A DNA stretch of 64,000 nucleotides, from assembly GCA_963693305.1 (NCBI GenBank), contig OY855905.1, positions 20,492,937 to 20,556,936 of the forward strand, given 5' to 3'. The first letter of the stretch is position 1; the number at the start of each line of letters is the position of its first letter. The translations under genes and the position numbers were made by a program. Below, one piece after another: positions 12,096 to 24,300 of this stretch. Source of the DNA: Meandrina meandrites (taxonomy: Eukaryota > Cnidaria > Anthozoa > Scleractinia > Meandrinidae). A model generated the notes under the pieces. That model was given only the letters and a program-made list of their open reading frames with translations. It did not search any database and was not told the origin of the DNA.

Positions 12096-15000
12096 TTGAC
12101 TTGAAGTTCGTTTGCAAGCAGTAATCCCTTTTTATCGCTGGTTTTCGTCGGACTTATCGACGAGCAGCAAATAAGACTTGAATAAACTCCGAGCGTTCAA
12201 TGTTTCGGCAGCTGTTTTGCCAAACTCTGACGAAGAGACGGTATCGTTGGCTGCAATTTCGAGGCAATTTTCCGCGATGCCAGCCGAGCTCTTTTCCTGA
12301 ACACCAGAACACTGCCTACGGGAAAAACAAGCGATTTAGAACTCTGTTAGGTCGCCAATCGCTTCATTTGATATCGCCATCGTTCAACTTGTTAATCTGT
12401 GGCAATCGGACGCGGTGAGAAAAAAAATTTCTTCGAAAATTTCCATGTTATGTTTTTTCCTTCTGTACACAAGAACCCAAGTCATTCTATTGGACGGAGG
12501 AAAAAAAGTGACATTCAAATTGGTTACCATGTTTAGAGGTGAAGTTGCATATTGTCCTTTTTAATTAGCAAAGACTCTAAACCATAGGCTGAAACGAGGC
12601 CAAAGCGATTTACATAACAAACTTTTTCATGGGACAGGCAAGAGTGTATTTATAACCTGGCGTTTGTTAAGAACAAAAATCTCCGTCATGAAAAAGTGCC
12701 AATTCCGAAAACAGATCGGTAGTCGGGGATTTTTTCATTTTTCCCCTTCCAAAAATTGTATTTCGTATTTATTTTAGGCATCTAGGTATATTTTCGCTGG
12801 CTATTTATGGCCACTCACATTAAAACTGAATGTCGAAAACATACCAAGCCGCTAAATAATTCATGTATTATCTAACGTACTCGAAATCTATTACTGCACA
12901 GCAAGGAAAAATTAATATCGATCGTGCGAAGAATAGCATTTTCCCTGCTCAAATGGCACAGATGTCTTCATACGCGCCAAACGTTTTTTCGTTGACAGAG
13001 AAAACAGTACATTTGTAAAGCAGATTTCTTACCTTCATAAATCCAAAGGTGTTAGGAGTTAATGAACAGTTAAAAACCAAGCAGTATGAATTATATTTTG
13101 ACGAACTAGCTGAAAAAGAGCATTGCCCACCCAGCTACGTGATCGTGAATCTAACTTTTCCAGGCGCCCCGCGCGTTCATCGGCGCTGCGTTTCAGATTT
13201 AAATTCCATGTAGATTTTATTGTTTTGAAAGTTTAACATCACCAGGTGCAAACCGGTTTTTCTCATGCAAATTTTACAAAGGAATATATCGAGACGAACG
13301 TGTTACTGTTTACACTGGCTCAAAAACTAATAAATGGAAATGTCTTTTTTCAGGATCTGGGATTTAATACACGAGTAGATTTCATCATGGGGTTAAATTT
13401 GGAGGACGGATCAGCTTGTAAAATCCAAATTTACCCACTAATAGAAAAGATGGGAAATTAGCGAGATATTGTTTTCAATGAAAGCGTACGTGTTGTAACC
13501 CAAATTTATTACTTTTTTATCTAGTGTCGCAAATATTGGCATAAGCTGTGTGGACATTTTAGACCAAGTCACATAAAACTCTTAACGTTGATATCTGCTT
13601 TGGCGATTATTAAAAAAATGAAAGCACTTTGTCATCATTTTAATCAAACTGATGAGAAGCAGAGCGACTCTTGAGCTGCAAATCGTCGAGCAAAAAGAAT
13701 ATATTGTTCTATAAATGACCTGATTGCTAGGTATGAGAATTTCATTGGTAGTATTACATCAAAAAATCAAACGAAAATAGATTGACACTCACGGTCATGT
13801 TGTAAAATGCTAAAAACTTTAAAAACATTTTAAGGTGGTTAGGGACATCGATTTCTCGGCTCCACCCTTTACAAATTCATTATAAAACGCGGATAAACAC
13901 TTTCGTGATATATGAAGGACGCAATGACAGTCGCGTTGCATTGAAAGAAGCACTTGAACGACATATATTAATCCTGGTAAAAAATCAGATAGGAGATGTG
14001 AAATATACGAAACGCTAATTGTTTTCCTGAAAGAGCATTTCCTAATTATTGTTAATTGCTTTTATTCATTTTGCACTGCTAGGTTTGGCTTATTGAAGTC
14101 AGTTGCATTTCTTCATTTTGCCGAAGTCGTTATTTTAAAACATTTTGGAAATGGTTCCTTTTTTCACCGCGCAGACAGTCTGTCAACTTCTTAAATTGTT
14201 TATTGCCTTGTCTTTCAGATTTATTTGTTCGTTCATAAATTTTTATTGATCAATCATTCTACAGCATTTTTTCTTGCTCAAAAACGATCTTCTCATTTAC
14301 CTCCCCACGTCTTATTTATTTTGAATCGCCGTTATAGACATTTCATCATTTGCTCACCTGTACTTCAGTTTTATTCGTTCTTCGTTTTATTTGCTGTAGC
14401 TTGTTTGCTCGCCTGGTCTATTTTTGGCTTTAACATATATCTTTTTTTCGATTTTTCTTTTCTTCCCTTTAGTCTTCTCCTATTTTTTGCTTCGTTATGT
14501 CACATTCGTAGTTATCAACAATTTTTTTCAGATTTCAGCGTTCCCAAATGTTTTTTTGTTTTTCATATAACAAAGTAGAACATGAAATGCGAAGAATTAA
14601 CCTACGAGAGTGGTGCGATATTCAAAACAGGGTTTACCTGAAAAAAACTAATACGCCCATTTGGTCAGTTTTCATCTAATGCAGAAAGATTGAAAGTCAC
14701 GTTTAGTGAGCGAAAGCTTGCCTGGAAATCGCTATGCAAACGAATGTTTGCTGAAGAATGTTATATGTAGTTGCACTTTGAGCCAGTAATGATTGAAGCA
14801 ATTCTTTGTCCAGACAAAATAACTAAACAAGACGGCATCAACCGTTAAACAACCCTCGTTCCCAGTCCATCCCGGTTATGGATGGCATTAAAAGCCATTT
14901 GTGTCATCTCTGATCTCAGGTTTATGCGGCAAAAAAAGACGGCTAAAAATCAGGCTAGTTCTAATTAGAAATTTTTCGAAACAGTTTTCAGTGTGACGTC

Positions 15001-15360
15001 TGTTTATTGATACCTCTGAAAATGTCTCTTCAATTTTGATTTTACGATTTATAGAAAGACTCATTTTTTGCATCTTAAAAAAGAGGCTCATAATGGTTTC
15101 CCGCACTTTTCCAGTTCTTAAACTTTGATGGGTCATCACTACAAATCTTCATCAGTTGCTGCTACAATAATGATATCAAACAAATGTCCAATCATTGTTG
15201 AACAAGTTGTAGCAACTTTCATGATGTCATTTGTTACCATAGCAACAGTTTAGCCTGTTAAAAACACCCTTAATTTTGCCTTCAAGTGCTTATAACTCAA
15301 AAACGAGCATGGTGACCGCCATTTTTTGTTATTGAATAATGATCAGCATGTTAAGATGCA
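12096..15360. other. Intergenic region between GPCR and UPF0047 gene
   Basis: AT-rich with no recognised gene. A fragment reading aaggtggttagggacatcg near 13833 resembles the ends of dispersed elements seen elsewhere (ccacctt/aggtggct). 14225-14578 is a pyrimidine-rich open stretch with no family resemblance. 15160-15360 holds an AT-rich repeat body with accatagcaac, related in style to the segment at 52800-53465. Confidence 0.4.
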
Positions 15361-15365
15361 ACTTT

Positions 15366-15474
15366 TTGCAAAGTTAAAAAAAAAATTTATCTAGCGGTTT
15401 CAGAGCCACCTTAAATTTTTGGAAATTTCAGGTGGCTCTGAAACCACTAGATAGAAATTTTTTAACTTTGCAAA
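15366..15474. repeat. Near-perfect fold-back (inverted repeat), arms about 45 bp
   Basis: The left arm 15366-15410 contains tctagcggtttcagagccac and the right arm 15430-15474 contains gtggctctgaaaccactaga. They are separated by a 19-base AT-rich spacer. Transcribed in either direction it would form a long hairpin. It is probably the end of a fold-back element whose body lies at 15160-15365. Confidence 0.8.
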
Positions 15475-15777
15475 CTAGTTGCATATTGGCTAAAATTAGC
15501 TAACTATTGGCTAAAATTAGTCAATTTCTTGTTACTCAATGGAAGTACAAAACAAGAGATAAACAAGACCATATGGGGCTGCAGTTCTAGAAAATTCAAG
15601 TGTCTTTAAATTTATTCCTCTTGTAAAAACATGTTCCAGACAAACTATGCTGTTACATGTTCCATAAATAAACCACATTCATCTGTAGCTGTTGTTGTAT
15701 AATCAGTTTATCCTTACAGTTCAGCTCGAACACATAAAAGGACTGGATACTCTATTGACATTTTCCCAAATTATTCG

Positions 15778-18061
15778 TTACTGGACACCTTGCAGAGTTA
15801 CCACAATCTTTCTGGATCCTGCATGATTCCTGTGTTCACAAAGCCAGATTCCCTGCCAGGTTCCAAGATTTAACCTGCCATTTGTTATTGGAACTGTCAC
15901 ACTTGGTCCAACAAGCGCGGTCTTTGCATGTGCTATCAATTGCAAAACAAAGTAAATTACCTTTGTTTATCAGATTGAGGAAATTCACAAAAACGTTTAG
16001 ATCACCTCCTCTCCCCTAGGCATGAGCCCTTCTTAATTCAGTTTTCAGTCAGACTGTTTTGTTTTAGTTCTAATAGACTACAAACTCTTAAATACAGTTT
16101 TCTTCACTGTCCACTGAACATTCACTCAGTGCATACCAACTATGTTCAGTGTAGTGAAATTAGCCTCCACTCTGTCTTTTCAACCTCCCCTCTCCCTGAA
16201 ACTCCTACCAGAGGTACTGTGAAGGCAGCTATAGATTTACTAGATTTATGACTTCCTTCACACAAACTCAAATTATCAAATATGGACTGATGTTGGAAGG
16301 TTAATGCTGCTTGCATATCCCAAAAATATTCCTTGTGTTGAGATTCAAGCCCTGGCTAGATGTTTTGTGTTCTCAGGCAGGAACAGTGTTTGGCAGGGAT
16401 GGAGCATTAGCATCCCGTATTTTAGCCGTCTTCACAGACGTTCTTTTGGCTCATAATGCAATCTGTTCTCCCCAATCAACATCTGCTGAAATGAGCGGCT
16501 ATTTACATAGACCAATCACAGCACCCTTCCAAATCCTGGAAGTGACATTGAGAGGTGACCTTGAGAATTTCGCATGCAAAGTACTAGCAGGACTTTTAAA
16601 GCAAAAATTCTTATCAGTTACTCCTTTCTTGTAGTTCTCCTTTATCTCCTCTTGAACTGAGAGATTTGTTTTAATTTTTCAAATCAAAGTAACTGCTTGT
16701 GTTGTTATGAAAACTTGTTGGTTGGCGTAGACGAACAGGTCGCTGGACAAAAACGTAACATTTTTTTTTTTTTTCAACACGCTTTCAATCAGGCCTGATA
16801 CCGGCCTGAACTATTGCCAAACACTCAGTTGTATTCTCATAGTAAGGATCACAGTAAAACTACAGAGTCGTTTCCATCGATCTTTTGAAGAGTTTCATTA
16901 CACATGAAGCAAGGACTTAGAAGCGCTTTTCATGCATGAATTAACACCTGGAAAGATATCGCCCCAACGACGCTTATGAGCTAACGCGATTGGCTCTTTA
17001 GTCATCTCCACATGATCTCCAGCTGATCTTTAGGAAAAAAAGGAAAAGAATATGCTGCTCATTTCACCAGACATTCTTGGGGAGAAAAGATTGCGTGACG
17101 AGCCAAAAGAATGTCTGCATAGGAGGCTACCCGTATATTCCTTATTTTTACCAATTTTTGGATGTGCGCTGATACTGACAAGCTACCTGGCACCTCTGAT
17201 CCATAAGATTGAAAGTAGAATACCGTTCCCCTCTCCCTCCCTCCCTCCCCCTCGACCCTCCCCCCGGGGGGGGTACTTGGGCCAATCTTTGTTGGGTATG
17301 TGCCGCTAGCCTCTCAGAACCCCTACCCCATTATAGTCATATTCTATGGCCAATTATAGACCCCATCTTAGTCACTTTTGGGTAAATGTAATTTTCATGA
17401 CCCCAACTTAGTCACTTAATGGGAGCCGTTTGTGAAATATTAAACAACAGCAATGAATACGGTAACTTTTTTTTTCGGCGAATCTTTCCATTTATAAATC
17501 ACAACTTACCAGAATTTTCTTACTCTCAAAATCCCGCAAAGGTGTGACCCCATTCTAGTCACCCTATAAAAAATGCTTGAAAAAGCGACCCCATTATAGT
17601 CAGTTCAGTCGTGAAAATGCGACCCCATCCAGCGGCACATCCCCATTAGCCCATTTATAGGAAGTGCCCCCCCCCGGGACCCTCCCCCACCCCTTCTCCC
17701 CGCTAGCTAGCTTTCTGCATTTCAAGATCTGGATTGCGAGAGTGAATGTTTTAAGTGAGATGTGTGAGGCCTAACCTGGCATATCGTCAGGCCCTTCAAG
17801 GGTATGTTTATATGGAGGTCCGCTCTCTGGCACCAGACGATTCAACATCATCTCCATGTCTGTCCGCACCGATGAGTCCCAGCACTCATTAACACATATG
17901 CTAGCTGAGGTGTGCTGCAATAATAAATGAGCTAAACCAATCTTGTACTTCTTTAACTCTGGGATACGTTCTATTTCGTCCGTAATAACATGAACTCCGC
18001 GAAATTTCGGCTTAACATTCAGGGTCGTTTGAAACCACACGGTCGGTCCACTGGCCGCCAT
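15778..18061 (-). CDS. UPF0047/YjbQ-family protein (secondary thiamine-phosphate synthase type), 2 exons
   Basis: Exon 1 is 18061-17776 and exon 2 is 15932-15778, joined across a 1.84 kb GT-AG intron in phase 1, giving 146 residues. This length matches the usual 135-145 for the family. Exon 1 carries LLLQHTSASICVNECWD and then TLEGPDDMP. Exon 2 carries HAKTALVGPSVTVPIT and the signature GTWQGIWLCEHR. Conserved His and Glu residues of the family are therefore present. Bacterial YjbQ shows weak thiamine-phosphate synthase activity, but the true eukaryotic role is not settled. An in-frame ATG at 18175 would add 38 residues with Arg and Lys, conceivably an organelle presequence. The ATG at 18061 fits the family start better. 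The intron holds a G/C-run-ended transposon-like element (17262-17685). A possible AATAAA lies at 15616-15611 on this strand. The gene is divergent from RPIA. Confidence 0.88.
17262..17685. mobile_element. Element bounded by C/G-run inverted ends, in UPF0047 intron
   Basis: The left edge contains cccccggggggggtacttgg and the right edge is aagtgcccccccccggg, an inverted arrangement. Inside, a motif close to gaccccattatagtcac recurs at about 17323, 17361, 17400, 17547, 17589 and 17621 with irregular spacing. There is no coding frame. It is most likely a non-autonomous DNA element of a type common in anthozoan genomes. Confidence 0.55.
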
Positions 18062-18342
18062 TTTGTCGTGTGATGTAAACCTTGCGCGGTTACGAAGCAG
18101 GAAACCGTCCCATGTGCATTGTGCCTTGAAGAGTTTATTTATACACCACGAAGTATAAACGGAATATCTGATCATTTCAAATTGCTATCCCACAAAGACA
18201 AACCACACATCTTTCTTTTTATTTTTGGAAGAACAAGGTGCCACCGTGGTGTACATTCTCACTTCCGGTTATAGAAGCCGCTGGACGGAAGTTTCTTAAA
18301 GCAAACAGGCGGTAAATTCATTCATCATTATTCCACGAGCCA
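18062..18342. promoter_or_regulatory. Probable bidirectional promoter between UPF0047 and RPIA
   Basis: Only about 280 bases separate the two divergent start codons (about 170 if the UPF0047 upstream ATG is used). No other gene lies between, so both promoters must overlap here or sit within one gene's 5' end. No TATA box was assigned. The inference rests on geometry. Confidence 0.55.
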
Positions 18343-21300
18343 ATGATTCGGAATTTGTTGTCCCTTCGTGGATCAGTTTCTCATTTATATCGCCCTTTTT
18401 CCACTGGAAAAGCAGTAATGGATGCTGGAAAACGGGCTGCAGCGAGATATGCTGTTGACACATTTGTTAAGGTAAGTTGGTCACTTTCTGAAGCATTCAA
18501 AAAATGTCAGTATGCTGCAGTGTGGTACAGTGTAAATTTAGCTTACTAAAATGTTGTGGTAAAATAGATTAGAGACAGTTAAGTCAATGTAAGCTTACTT
18601 AAGTCAAGTAATGGTAACGCAAGTACTTTGGTCGTTTGCACAGAGGAGTTGGCGGGAATCTCTTGAACACTACAACACTTATGTCTGAAAATGTAAGGGC
18701 CAGAGGGCATAATGGGAGGGGGGGGGGGGGGCATGGGGATCAGAACCTCCTGCTTCCCATATATTCTGCTCCCATTTCCCATACTGTTTACTCCCCCTTT
18801 CAGCCTTTCCATAGTAGTCCTAATCTTTGTCCAGCCATTTTTATACAAAATATGATGGAATGTTGCAAAATTTGTCTCAATTTCTCTGCCCTCACTTCTC
18901 CTGCCTCCCGCCCATTTCTCCCAGGCTCCCACCCTCCTGTACCCACCCACTATAAAATTCTCTTTTCCCCTGGCCCCTCTCTTTATAAAAGCTACAAGGT
19001 ACCAAAGCACTCACCTTCACCTCTGTATGTGTGGCCTTCATTTTCAAGCAAAAAAGGACCCACCTTTATTTTGGGCTTCCCTTTTGATTACCTCTGGATC
19101 TGTCACTGTGATCCAATATTAAAGGCCCAGCTTACAGTGGTTTAATTGAAGGCTATTTCCTTCACAGAGGCTCCCTGGGAGAGGGGAGGCACAAAGCGAA
19201 AGGGGAGAATGGTAGGAGAACAGGTGGAACAAGGATAGGAAGGGTGCATGGAGAAGAATGTTTTCCCCTTCCCGGTGTTCCTGCTGACTTTGTTTTTCTT
19301 TCTTCCCAGCCTCTGAACTGCCAGTAGGCAAGGTAGCACAAGAGTGGTCTCTATAGAGGAGAGAGAGTATTAAACTTATATTTCTTTACTGACAGGATAA
19401 TCAAGCCCTAGGAATTGGGTCTGGATCAACAATAGTTTTTGCAGTTGAACGTATTGGTAAGTAATGCTTTTTGTCCCTGGAAGTATTTTCCAGTCCAGTC
19501 CAGTGGCCGGCAGAATATAACACAAAAGTCCCCTTTTTTCTCTGCATAAAAAAGGAAACAAAATTAAGAGAGTTCCAGACAGTTGTGTTCACTTTTCTAA
19601 AAAGAAGAAGAAAAAGCTTGATTTCCAAGGATTAAACAACAGGTATTTCAACAAAGAGATCGGCATTAGTTGCTTTCTAAGGGCCAAGTTGCACTAAAAG
19701 ACTGTTTACTTTTGTCAAAAATCTGTCATCACAGTCAAACACCATTGAAGTTTGTCTGTCTCCAGCCAAACTTTGTCCTCTGGCAAACAGTGGTCGCCCT
19801 TTTCAAAGACACTGTTGACCACCTCTGGAGCAGGCCAAACTGAAACAAATCTTGAAAAACAAAACCAGAGGTGTTTTGATTCAGAAATGATCTGACAGGT
19901 GATATGTAGCAGTCTCTGTGCAGTAGACCTTGCAGTAAAATAGTCATGCTCTCATTTCGCAACATGAATCCCATTAGTGAAAGCAGTGGAACACTGTTTG
20001 AGCAATATTCTCCATACCTCATGCAACAATATCAACCTGGTTATGTTCATCCAGGTTTTTCTTATGGTCCTTAGTACATGTTTGCAAATCAGCTCGCAAA
20101 TGATTCAGGAACTCCCAGCCCATCTCCTTCAACCACGAGTTCTGGCCCCGGGGCATTGTGTTCCTGGTATCAATTTTTGCTTCTGTTCTTAACATCACGC
20201 TACAACTACCACCCCTCAAACCAATCATGACATAACAACGAATATAATAACTGGTGTATTGTGCCGTAGTAGGCTGTTACACTAAGTTTATTGCACATGA
20301 ACACCGTAAAAGGCGAGGACGATCTACAGCTAAATGACAAAGAGTCGAACGCGATTAAATCCTCTGAAATAGCATATACAAAAAGCCTATGTGGAGAATT
20401 GAGTGCGCGTCCAAAGACACTCGGAGGCCAGGAAAAACCTACCAAAAAAAAACCCGCAACTGAACGGGGGGAATTATGTAGGAAACCTGGGTAGGAACCA
20501 AAGCTCAAAACTCCGACCCTTCCTACGGGGCCAAGAACAAAAAAGAACTGCTGCAATTAAAATTAAGCAATGACCCAGCCACAATCAATAAACTAAACAG
20601 CTGACATAAAGTAGACAACGAAACTGACTTAATTAACCAAAACAAACCGATGGGACAAACCTAAGTAAAATGTTCGAACTGTACGTGTAACGACCGAGAA
20701 CTGACTCGCATACTAAAGAGCGTACTATTTATACCAAATACATTGGACGCATAGTCAAATGCACATGCAAACGCATGCCTACATTCCTCATAACTGTACA
20801 TCATCATAACACTTCGCAACTCATTACAAAACAGCTCTAAACAATAGCGAACAGAAATCAATTCTCTTCTAATGCGATGCAACCGAAGAGAATTTTCAAT
20901 TTCTTTATTCTTAAATAGGGTCAGGGTTTAAGAACCTTCGCAGCACACCCCTATCCAAAATTTATTGGAGTACCCCCCGGGGTTTTGGCTCACCAGTATC
21001 TGACCAGTTTACCGAAGATACTCACGGGTATCAACCCCAACTTCATCAAACCATCTGCTTTCTTCAGCTGAGAGCAAGAAGACTAGTAAAAGATGGAGTA
21101 AAAAAAGAGGAAAAGCTACTGCTTCAACTGTGGGCTGAAAAACATTTTTGTTCTCAAGTGGGGCTGTAACCTTCCCATGCAAACGTTTTGTTGTGACTGG
21201 CTGATTTCATTCCAGATTTGTCTAGAACAAATCCCAAATTGTCCTGTAATGTAACTTGGCCCTTACAAAAAGTTGAAGGTAATTGACTTGGAAACTGATC

Positions 21301-24300
21301 ATATAAAAGTTGGAACTACCACACATATTGCATGGCAAGTGTCACCCTGACACTGAATCATGCAATTTTTTCTGCATGTGTAAGCATCTACAGTAGACAT
21401 TTTTTCTTTCTTTAATTTTATTGAATGTCATTTTTTTAGAAAATCAAGCAGTTAAACTTAAATGCCTGGTTTAAAGCTTCTTTAGCTTCCTAATTTAATT
21501 TTTGTTGTTAACGAATTATGCAAATATAGTTGAATCATAATTATTTTTTCAAGTTTATTGGAGAGCAAGATACATGTAGTTTATTTAGTCGAATCTTCTG
21601 AGTCACGCAAGTCTTTCGCGTCCCTTCCATATATCAAAGGTGTAACTGAACCCTTGACCCGCGTTTTGAAAAAATATGATATCTCGGTCACAAATAAGCC
21701 AATGAACACTCTACAACAACAGTTCCCGGCCCCGAAGTTTCGCCCTGCTCCGGATTTACAAACCAACGTTGTCTACAAAATTCCTTGCGCCGGCTGTTCG
21801 TGGTGTTATATTGGTGAAACTGGCAGAGCGTTTAACGCGCGAAGAAAAGAACATTTAAGAAATGTAAAAACAGCGGCTAAAGGCTCCAGAATTGCGAACC
21901 ATGCATGGTCCCATGACCATTCCATTGACTTTAACAACGCCTCCGTAATTGACAAAGGCAGCTTCCGAATAAGAAAAACACTAGAATCGTGGCATTCCAT
22001 GGTCACTCCAAATGCTGACAACAATTCCTGCCCACTCCCTGGACAATACAACATTCTTTTTACACACATTCATAATTAATTTACATAGTCCATTCTTTTT
22101 TATTCTTACACATTTATATTCATATTTCGTCATTCTTTTTTACCCGTTGAAGACTGTAGATCAAACAGTCGAAAGCTCGTACTTCTTAAATATTTTTAGC
22201 CAGAGATCGTCTTTAAATTTTTAATATGTTTAACCCTGGCTATGTTCCTTCAATATTTTTATATATTTTTATGTTGACATATTTTTGTCTTTGTAGCTGA
22301 AAGAGTGAAAGAAGAAAATTTAAATTTATTCTGTGTTCCATCATCATTTCAAGTAAGTGAATATTATGCCAAATTTGAAAATCAGTTTTTTGTTAAGTAT
22401 CTATACTGTTTTTTTGGAAACAGAAGCAATTGCAATAATATTTATTATTTACACTGTTAAATATCATACATGTACACAGACTTTAATTTATAGCCCCTTT
22501 TAGTGCTATGTACATAGCAGCTATCTTTCGACATCCATCTTAGTTTCAATGTCAGGTCCTCTTTTGACATGCCAAGCAAGTGAGGATCAAAATCCACCAA
22601 TCACAGCCCACTAGCTAGCATGCATGGCCGTCTGAACTTGCATAGAAGTGACATGAAACAAACACCAGTATGTGATTGGTGGATTATGATCCCTTTTTTC
22701 GACTATTTTGCTTGGAACAAGAAAAATGGTAAGAATTGGGATCATTGGGTTGGCACTCTCTGACCCACATTTTTGTATACTCTCAAGGGACTGTTTTAAT
22801 TTGTCAAGGGAATACTTTTCGCTGTGGGCGATAAAAACGTCACTGGATAGGAATGCGTCAGCAGTTCTCGATCCCGAAGTGTTATTTTCACGCGTCGCTC
22901 GTCATTTAGCCTGTCTAGCCTTTTGCAAACTACAGGTAGGTATTTTTCAAAGATCTGTGCTATTCATTGATTGAATCGCTTAGTTTTACATGCCTAAAAG
23001 CTGCTGCGAATCTTCATTGTCAGAGGATATTGGCCAATGCTCTTTACTATTGTTACAAGTCTATTGTTTGTCGTCTTCATTGAAAGAAGTATTTTTAGCT
23101 TGTCACGCAATCTTTTGTTTTGACCACAATTCACGGACTTGATCATGACTTAATGCAGCTTCTCAAGACTTCAGACAGGAAAATGGTAATGTACAATATT
23201 GCTTCGAACTTAAATGGAATTTTTAGAAGGATCGGTAAAGCCACTTAGTGAAAAATTGACTGCAAAAAGCCGTCGGGCTAAAATTAAACTTATGCTTTAG
23301 CGTGAATATAATAATGCAGGATCTCACGGCTTCAAAAATATGCAGAATTTTGAAGCTTTGATACATTAGTAGCTACATCTTGAAATGAGAATTAATCTTA
23401 AACAAAACTTCCTTCAAGTTTCTTTCATTTGCCCAGTTTACGTTTGGAATTTTAGGCTTCTGAAGCGTATTGATTTGAAAAACGCATGGTGACATCTGAT
23501 ATGCAGCGTGCGGCCGACTTACCATCGTGTTGTTGTTTATTTAATAATTGTGTTCAGTTTATGACCCTTTACATGCAAAGATTTACAGTACTTCGGAAAA
23601 TGCAAACAAGTATTTTTGTTGTTATTAGTTATAGTGATGGATAGCATAAAAAGCAATCTGAGTGTTAATTTTGTGGAAGGAATTCAGTAGTTTTCCGCTA
23701 TCTCACGGCACCATGATTCGCAAATTATTATCCCCAATTACTGCTTTTCTGTACCAACATAATACCACTGGTGGTTAAATAAATGTCAGTGACAGTTGTA
23801 CAGAATGAAAACCTACCTTTCACCAGAGTGTTTTGAACTAGTGTTATATTTTGTAGAAAGAGTTCGTGTTTTTGCGAGTTGTATGACGCGCTGAGGTGAA
23901 GAAATTTTTTTCACCGTCTTCAAGTTTGGTTTTGGATCAATTTATCAAGGTTGATAATTAACATTTCAAATCAAGAAGTGGTCTTTCAGCGTGTCTAGTT
24001 GTAATAAATGTTTACTTCAGACTGAGGAATTATTTGTCTGAATTTAGTACGCATATGGTATATTTTTCCCACTCGCACGTTTGTGTTAAATGCTGTAAAA
24101 GAGCCAGGAATTTTTTTTTTTTTGGGGGGGGGTGGGTGTGCGCTAATAAAAGCCTTCTGGACTGTGAGTCAATGGGTTAATGCATCGCAAATCGCTTTCA
24201 ATACTAACATTTCCCCAATGCATACCCATGCAAAATAGTCGAATCTCGAAGAGATCTTTGATTTTATTATTAAGCATGTTGCATTGAAAGACGATATCAA

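Noticed and set aside
13650..13685. ctgatgag word as a hammerhead ribozyme candidate
   Set aside because: No GAAA box or supporting stems follow.
14225..14578. 117-codon plus-strand open frame
   Set aside because: Phe/Leu-rich product of a pyrimidine-rich stretch; no homology cue.
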